This document shows positions 59,215-64,000 of a DNA stretch of 64,000 nucleotides, piece after piece (within the stretch, counting starts at the first letter, position 1; each line of letters begins with the position of its first letter). Position numbers and translations under genes: made by a program. The DNA is taken from the NCBI RefSeq assembly GCF_023701695.1, contig NZ_JAJOZC010000001.1, positions 6,881,894 through 6,945,893 of the forward strand, given 5' to 3'. The DNA is from Streptomyces sp. RKAG290. Its GTDB lineage: Bacteria; Actinomycetota; Actinomycetes; Streptomycetales; Streptomycetaceae. Under the pieces are notes generated by a model that saw nothing but the letters and a program-made list of their open reading frames with translations, searched no databases and was not told where the DNA came from.

Positions 59215-60108
59215 ATGTCGATCGACACCCGCCCCGCTGTGCGCCCGGCGCCGCCGGTGACCCGCGGCCGGCTCGCCGCCGCCCGGCGGCGCCGGCGCTG
59301 GGGCAATCCGCTGGCCGGTCTGGGCTCGCTGGTCTGGCTCCTGCTCGTGGTCGTCCCGCTCTACACGCTGGTCTCCTCGTCGCTGATGCGCCAGGACGAG
59401 GCGCTCAACGGCGATCCGCTGGCGGTCCCGACCCACCCGACGCTCGACAACTACCGCACCGTGCTGGACAGCGGCTTCTCCACGATGCTCACCAACACGG
59501 CGGTCGTCGCGGTGGCCACCGTGGCCATCGTCCTGCTGCTCTCGGTCCCCGTCGCCTACGTCGCGGTGCGAACCCGCAGCCGGCTCTCCTCGCTCGCCTT
59601 CCGGACCTTCCTGCTCGGCGTGGCGATCCCCGCGCAGGCCGTGATCGTGCCGCTGTACCTGCTCATCAGCAAGATGGGCCTGTACGACAGCCTGCCGGCC
59701 ATCATCCTGCCGACGGCGGCGTTCGCGATGCCCGTGGCGGTGCTCATCCTGAGCGGGACCATGCGTGACGTCTCCGAGGAGATGTACGAGGCGATGGCGC
59801 TCGACGGCGCGACACCCCTGCGGATGCTGTGGCAGCTCGCGATCCCGATGTCCAAGGGGGGCATCGGCACGGTGGCGATCTACACGGCCCTCCAGGCGTG
59901 GAACGGCTTCCTGTTCCCGCTGATCCTGACCCAGTCCGAGGAGCACCGCGTGCTGACCCTCGGCCTCTTCAACTTCATGTCCCAGTTCGGGATGAACATC
60001 CCTGCCGTGCTGGCCGCGATCGTGCTCTCCGTCGTGCCGATCTTCGCCGTGTACCTCGTGGCACGCAAGGCACTGGTCAACGGACTGATGGGGGTGGGCG
60101 GCAAGTAG
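59215..60108 (+). CDS. bxlG: ABC sugar permease, MalG-type (BxlG-like)
   Basis: 297 aa, six helices (first: LGSLVWLLLVVVPLYTLVSS), preceded by an Arg-rich cytoplasmic N-terminus. EAA loop: YEAMALDGATPLRMLWQLAIP. It follows the other permease by 4 bp. The C-terminus VYLVARKALVNGLMGVGGK is typical of MalG-type proteins. Together with BxlE and BxlF it makes the importer; the ATPase is supplied from elsewhere. Confidence 0.9.
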   Translation: MSIDTRPAVRPAPPVTRGRLAAARRRRRWGNPLAGLGSLVWLLLVVVPLYTLVSSSLMRQDEALNGDPLAVPTHPTLDNYRTVLDSGFSTMLTNTAVVAVATVAIVLLLSVPVAYVAVRTRSRLSSLAFRTFLLGVAIPAQAVIVPLYLLISKMGLYDSLPAIILPTAAFAMPVAVLILSGTMRDVSEEMYEAMALDGATPLRMLWQLAIPMSKGGIGTVAIYTALQAWNGFLFPLILTQSEEHRVLTLGLFNFMSQFGMNIPAVLAAIVLSVVPIFAVYLVARKALVNGLMGVGGK

Positions 60109-60160
60109 CGCCTCCACGCCGCCCCGTACCACCGCACTCTTGAGAGGAACCCCTGCCGCC

Positions 60161-62575
60161 ATGGCAATCCCCCCTGTCCCGCATGCCCGCAGGACCGAAG
60201 CGGCGACCGCCGTCGACGGCCCCTGGCAAGACCCCACGCTCGCCCCCGAGGAACGTGTGGCCGACCTCGTCTCCCGGATGACCCTCCAGGAGAAGACCGC
60301 CCAGCTGTACGGAATCTGGGTGGGGGCCGACGACGACGGGGACGGGGTCGCCCCGCACCAGAACGACATGATCGACGCGATCGACTGGGACGGGCTGATC
60401 CCGCGCGGTCTCGGCCAGCTGACCCGGCCCTTCGGCACCGCACCGGTGGACCCCGCCGTGGGAGCGATCTCCCTGGCCCGCGCCCAGCAGGCGATCGCCG
60501 ACGCGGGAAGGTTCGCCATTCCGGCGCTCGCCCACGAGGAATGTCTGGCCGGGTTCACCGCCTGGGGCGCCACCGCCTACCCGGTGCCGCTGTCCTGGGG
60601 CGCCGCGTGGAACCCGGACCTGGTGGCGGAGATGGCGCACCGGATCGGCGGCGACATGCGCTCCGTGGGCATCCACCAGGGCCTGGCCCCCGTGCTGGAC
60701 GTGGTGCGGGACCTGCGCTGGGGACGCGTCGAGGAGACCATCGGCGAGGACCCGTACCTCGTCGCCACCATCGGCACCGCCTATGTGCGGGGCCTGGAGT
60801 CCGCCGGCATCGTCGCCACTCTCAAGCACTTCGCCGGCTACGCGGCCTCGGCCGGCGCCCGCAACCTCTCGCCGGTCCGGGCCGGGGCCCGGGAGCTTGC
60901 CGACGTCATCCTGCCGCCGTTCGAGATGGCCCTGATCGAGGGCGGCGCACGGTCGGTCATGCAGTCCTACACGGAGATCGACGGCGTGCCGTCGGCCGCC
61001 GACCCGGCCCTGCTGACCGGACTGCTCCGCGATACCTGGGGTTTCGACGGCACGGTCGTGGCCGACTACTTCGCCATCGGGTTCCTGGAGACGCTGCACA
61101 AGGTCGCAGAGGACCGCGCCGACGCCGCCCGGCTCGCGCTGCGGGCCGGTGTCGACGTGGAGCTGCCCACCGTCCGCAGCTACGGGGACGAGCTCGTCTC
61201 CGCCGTGCGGAACGGCAGCGTGGCCGAGGAACTCGTCGACCGCGCGCTGCACCGGGTACTCCTGCAGAAGTGCGCACTCGGGCTGCTCGATCCCGACTGG
61301 TCCCCGTTGCCCGAACAGCTGCGGGGGGCCGGCCCGGAGCAGGTCCGTGACTCGATCGACCTGGACCCGCCGGAGAACCGGGCGCTGGCCCGGCAGCTCG
61401 CCGAGCAGGCCGTGATCCTGCTCGCCAACCCCGGCGGCACCCTGCCGCTGAGCGGCGCGGGACGGATCGCCGTCGTCGGGCCACGCGCCGACGACGCGCT
61501 GGCCATGCTCGGCTGTTACTCCTTCCCCAGCCACGTCGGTGTGCTGCACCCCGAGGTGGCCACGGGGATCGACATCCCGACCGTGCTCGAAGCGCTGCGT
61601 GCGGAGTTCCCCGGCGCCGCCGTCGACAGCGCGCCGGGGTGCGAGGTGGACGGCGGGGACACCTCCGGCATCGCCGCCGCCGTCGGGCTCGCCCGGGAAG
61701 CCGACATCTGTGTCGCCGTGCTCGGCGACCGCGCCGGACTGTTCGGACGTGGCACCTCCGGCGAGGGCTGCGACGCCGACGACCTCGCGCTCCCCGGTGT
61801 GCAGGGCGAACTGCTCGACGCGCTGCTGGACAGCGGAACCCCGGTGGTACTGGTGCTGCTGACGGGCCGCCCGTACGCGCTGGGCCGCTGGGCGGACCGG
61901 ACGGCGGCCGTGGTGCAGGCGTTCTTCCCCGGTGAGGAGGGCGGTCCGGCGCTCGCCGCGGTGCTCTCCGGCCGGGTCAACCCCACGGGGCGGCTGCCGG
62001 TCGGCGTCCCGCGGGACCCCGGCGGCCAGCCGTGGACGTATCTGCAGCCGCCGCTGGGGCTCGCCAACGGAGTCAGCAACCTGGACCCGACGGCCCTGTA
62101 CCCCTTCGGCCACGGTCTCTCGTACACCTCCTTCGCCTGGGAGCCGGGCGCCCCGGCGCCGCAGGAGATTCCCACGGACGGCTCGGCCGACATCGAGCTG
62201 ACGGTCCGCAACACCGGTGACCGGGCGGGTGCGGAGGTCGTCCAGCTCTACGTGCACGACCCGGTCGCCCAGACCACACGTCCCGACAGCCGGCTCATCG
62301 GCTACGCACGGGTGCCGCTCGACGCCGGCCAGGAGGCGCGTGTGAGCTTCCGGTTCCACGCCGATCTGGTGTCCTTCACCGGCGTCGGCGGCCGACGGGT
62401 CGTCGAACCGGGTGCGCTGGAGCTGCGCCTCGCGGCGTCCAGCGGCGCCGCCGACATCCGGCACACGGTCCGTCTGCGGCTCACCGGGCCCGAGCGCACG
62501 CTCGATCACCGTCGCCGGCTCGTCTGCGGCACCTCCGTCGAGCCCGTGAAGGCGGCCGCCCCCGCGCGGGGCTGA
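60161..62575 (+). CDS. bxlA: GH3 beta-xylosidase (BxlA-like)
   Basis: 804 aa, no signal peptide, so it acts inside the cell on imported oligosaccharides. GH3 N-domain (about 30-340) with HEECLAGFTAWGATAYPVPL, TLKHFAGYAA (222-227 region) and nucleophile Asp302 in DGTVVADYFAIGF. The (alpha/beta)6 C-domain (about 380-620) has AIVLLANPGGTLPL-type start and FFPGEEGGPALAAVLSG, then a fibronectin III-like domain (about 690-790). It removes xylose from non-reducing ends of xylo-oligosaccharides. Last gene of the bxlE-F-G-A unit, 52 bp after bxlG. ATG 60161. Confidence 0.92.
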   Translation: MAIPPVPHARRTEAATAVDGPWQDPTLAPEERVADLVSRMTLQEKTAQLYGIWVGADDDGDGVAPHQNDMIDAIDWDGLIPRGLGQLTRPFGTAPVDPAVGAISLARAQQAIADAGRFAIPALAHEECLAGFTAWGATAYPVPLSWGAAWNPDLVAEMAHRIGGDMRSVGIHQGLAPVLDVVRDLRWGRVEETIGEDPYLVATIGTAYVRGLESAGIVATLKHFAGYAASAGARNLSPVRAGARELADVILPPFEMALIEGGARSVMQSYTEIDGVPSAADPALLTGLLRDTWGFDGTVVADYFAIGFLETLHKVAEDRADAARLALRAGVDVELPTVRSYGDELVSAVRNGSVAEELVDRALHRVLLQKCALGLLDPDWSPLPEQLRGAGPEQVRDSIDLDPPENRALARQLAEQAVILLANPGGTLPLSGAGRIAVVGPRADDALAMLGCYSFPSHVGVLHPEVATGIDIPTVLEALRAEFPGAAVDSAPGCEVDGGDTSGIAAAVGLAREADICVAVLGDRAGLFGRGTSGEGCDADDLALPGVQGELLDALLDSGTPVVLVLLTGRPYALGRWADRTAAVVQAFFPGEEGGPALAAVLSGRVNPTGRLPVGVPRDPGGQPWTYLQPPLGLANGVSNLDPTALYPFGHGLSYTSFAWEPGAPAPQEIPTDGSADIELTVRNTGDRAGAEVVQLYVHDPVAQTTRPDSRLIGYARVPLDAGQEARVSFRFHADLVSFTGVGGRRVVEPGALELRLAASSGAADIRHTVRLRLTGPERTLDHRRRLVCGTSVEPVKAAAPARG

Positions 62576-62596
62576 CCGTTCCGCTGCCGCCGGGTG

Positions 62597-62616
62597 GGTG
62601 CGGCGCGGCCCGCACC
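62597..62616 (+). terminator. hairpin after bxlA
   Basis: Perfect 7-bp stem GGTGCGG / CCGCACC with a 6-nt loop, 21 bp past the bxlA stop. Confidence 0.6.
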
Positions 62617-62702
62617 GCCGTGCCCCGCCCGGTTCCGCTTCCGACGCCGTGCACCTCCCCGTGCCGCTGTACCGGCCTCCGCCGGATATGCGGGGAGGTT
62701 CA

Positions 62703-62713
62703 CGAAACTTTCG
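62703..62713 (+). promoter_or_regulatory. xylanase-type operator CGAAACTTTCG
   Basis: Perfect palindrome CGAAA-c-TTTCG, the sequence known upstream of S. lividans xylanase genes. It lies immediately before the GH10 remnant and about 205 bp before the GH115 gene. Confidence 0.8.
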
Positions 62714-62742
62714 ACATATCCGCACCCGTACGCACGTCGACG

Positions 62743-62829
62743 CCGACCCTGCTCGACGCGGACCACCACGCCAAGCCCGCGTACAGCGCCCTGAGCGACG
62801 ACCTGAAGCTCGCCGCGCGCCGGGACTGA
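62743..62829 (+). pseudogene. 3' end remnant of a GH10 xylanase gene
   Basis: A frame ending TGA 62829 reads PTLLDADHHAKPAYSALSDD then LKLAARRD, the characteristic last strand-loop-helix of GH10 endo-1,4-beta-xylanases (xLLxDxxxxxKPAYxAL). No start or catalytic domain precedes it; only a xylanase-type operator lies about 30 bp upstream, as if the body of the gene had been deleted between promoter and final codons. A hairpin follows at 62852. Confidence 0.65.
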
Positions 62830-62851
62830 CGGCCCGCGACGACCAAGGCCC

Positions 62852-62873
62852 CTGCCCGGACCCTTCCGGGCAG
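62852..62873 (+). terminator. hairpin between the GH10 remnant and the GH115 gene
   Basis: Perfect 9-bp stem CTGCCCGGA / TCCGGGCAG with a 4-nt loop, 23 bp after the remnant's stop codon. Confidence 0.7.
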
Positions 62874-62918
62874 CCACCCATCCGATGTGCCGTGAATACG
62901 AACAAATAGGGGAGCAGT

Positions 62919-64000
62919 ATGGACGACAACGTCCCGCAGTACGCCGGCCGCCGAGCTGTGCTGGGGCTCGGGCTGGGTCTCACCGCCCTCACCGCGACCC
63001 CCCTCGGCTCCCTCCTCGGAGTGTCCGCCGAGGCGTCCGCCACCGGTCACGGGCCGGCGGTGCGCCCGACGGATCCCGGCGCGTACATCTCGTTCGCGGC
63101 CAGGACCGGCAGCTTCGCACTGGTCAGGAACGGCCGTGCGGCTCCGATCCTGGTCAGCGACCGTGACTGGGCGGGCGTCGTCCGGGTGGCGGGCGACCTG
63201 CGGAGCGACATCGAGCGCGTCACCGGAATCCGCCCCGCGCTCTCGCACGGCGCGGTGCCCGAGGGGCGCGAGATCACGATCATCGGCACGGTGGGCCGCA
63301 GCCCGCTCATCGACGGACTGGTCGCCCGGGGCAAGCTCGACGTCACCGCGATCCGGGGCAAGTGGGAGACCAGCCTCCAGACCGTGGTGGACAAGCCGCT
63401 GCCCGGCGTCGACCGCGCCTTCGTGATCGCGGGGAGCGACCAGCGCGGCACGATCTTCGGTGCCTACGACGTCTCGCGGGGGATCGGGGTATCGCCCTGG
63501 TACTGGTGGGACGACGTCACCCCCGTACGCCGGGACGAGATCCATGTGCTGCCCGGCCGGCACACCCAGGGCACCCCGGCCGTGAGGTACCGCGGGTTCT
63601 TCATCAACGACGAGAACCCCGCACTCGGCACCTGGGCCCCCGCCTTCTTCGGCCCCGGCAAGGCCCCCGGCTACGAGGGCGGCTTCCACGCCGGCTTCTA
63701 CGCCAGGATCTTCGAGGTCATGCTCCGGCTCAAGGCCAACTACCTGTGGCCGGCCGTCTGGGGCCGGGCCTTCGCCGAGGACGATCCGCTCAACCACGCC
63801 ACCGCCAAGGCGTACGGCGTCGTCATGGGCACCTCGCACGAGGCACCCATGATGCGCGGCATCGAGGAGTGGAACCGGCATGCGGTCGCGGCGGTACGCG
63901 ACAGTTCGGGCAACATCACCACCCCCGGGCACGACCCCTACGGCGGCACCGGCGAGTGGTCGTTCCGTCGCAACGCCGAGGCGATCAAGGCCTACTGGGC
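62919..64000 (+). CDS. GH115 xylan alpha-1,2-glucuronidase, N-terminal part (runs off window)
   Basis: First 360 codons of an exported enzyme that removes (4-O-methyl)glucuronic acid side groups from xylan. A twin-arginine-like signal (GRRAVLGLGLGLTALTAT, ending near AEASA), then an N-terminal domain (about 45-170: VAGDLRSDIERVTGIRPALS, VIAGSDQRGTIFGAYDVSRG) and the start of the catalytic barrel with the family signature SPWYWWDDVTPV, RYRGFFINDENPALGTWAP, LKANYLWPAVWG, YGVVMGTSHEAPMMR. ATG 62919 follows GGGGAG. It belongs functionally with the bxl genes and shares the xylanase-type operator upstream. Confidence 0.92.
   Translation, partial: MDDNVPQYAGRRAVLGLGLGLTALTATPLGSLLGVSAEASATGHGPAVRPTDPGAYISFAARTGSFALVRNGRAAPILVSDRDWAGVVRVAGDLRSDIERVTGIRPALSHGAVPEGREITIIGTVGRSPLIDGLVARGKLDVTAIRGKWETSLQTVVDKPLPGVDRAFVIAGSDQRGTIFGAYDVSRGIGVSPWYWWDDVTPVRRDEIHVLPGRHTQGTPAVRYRGFFINDENPALGTWAPAFFGPGKAPGYEGGFHAGFYARIFEVMLRLKANYLWPAVWGRAFAEDDPLNHATAKAYGVVMGTSHEAPMMRGIEEWNRHAVAAVRDSSGNITTPGHDPYGGTGEWSFRRNAEAIKAYW

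Overview
The window is chromosomal DNA of a Streptomyces-type actinomycete. The evidence is very high G+C with strong third-position GC bias, GTG/TTG starts, Tat and Sec exported hydrolases, two SpoIIE-type PP2C phosphatases, a Ser/Thr kinase, a c-di-AMP riboswitch, and a bxl-type xylo-oligosaccharide operon. I see no tRNA, rRNA, CRISPR array, insertion sequence, integrase or plasmid/phage module. It reads as ordinary accessory-rich chromosome with about 48 genes.

Layout. 0-3 kb: amino acid permease start, HisD-family dehydrogenase and LysR regulator, all minus strand. 2.9-5.9 kb: Fur/PerR-type regulator divergent from catalase-peroxidase katG. 6-9.3 kb: secreted GH92 mannosidase behind a LacI-type palindrome. 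10.2-12.4 kb: HelD/HelR-like RNA polymerase-associated ATPase. 12.6-14.7 kb: divergent GH25 muramidase and M23 peptidase genes ending in identical wall-binding modules, which form a perfect 328-bp inverted repeat. 15-17.2 kb: nitrobindin-like protein, alpha/beta hydrolase, MarR. 17.2-20.4 kb: long leader with a ydaO (c-di-AMP) riboswitch, LysM/SLT lytic enzyme, FG-GAP protein. 20.4-24.1 kb: degenerate tandem repeat, DapB-like reductase coupled to an AhpD-like protein, cholesterol oxidase. 24.3-35.1 kb: small stress-type proteins, two large PP2C phosphatases, MFS/TetR pair, geranylgeranyl-reductase-family protein, a 31-codon mini-gene, K+ channel. 35.2-43 kb: CBM32/beta-helix protein, XRE regulator, and a single polypeptide carrying both an M4 and an M28 peptidase. 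43.3-55.7 kb: two aldo-keto reductases, Ser/Thr kinase, Lrp/HAD pair facing a FUSC transporter, lactonase, CbiX-like protein, UNG/sugar-kinase pair, BNR protein, acetyltransferase. 55.7-64 kb: xylan module (LacI-type bxlR, bxlE-F-G ABC importer, bxlA GH3 beta-xylosidase, remnant of a GH10 xylanase, start of a GH115 alpha-glucuronidase).

Two observations cut across the window. (1) Five conserved genes (katG, GH25, cholesterol oxidase, K+ channel, lactonase) are each broken by exactly one missing base in a G or C run. The uniform direction and context suggest base-calling or assembly errors rather than biology, so treat these genes as probably intact in the organism. (2) Gene ends and regulatory dyads are unusually easy to see: many perfect hairpin terminators, plus palindromes in front of the sugar, redox and transporter genes. 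They give the transcription-unit boundaries used below.

How the genes fit together: the right end is a coherent glucuronoxylan pathway (outside debranching by GH115, import by BxlEFG, intracellular hydrolysis by BxlA, repression by BxlR). The 12-20 kb block is cell-wall remodelling. The phosphatases and kinase are signalling proteins of the type that feed sigma-factor or developmental control.
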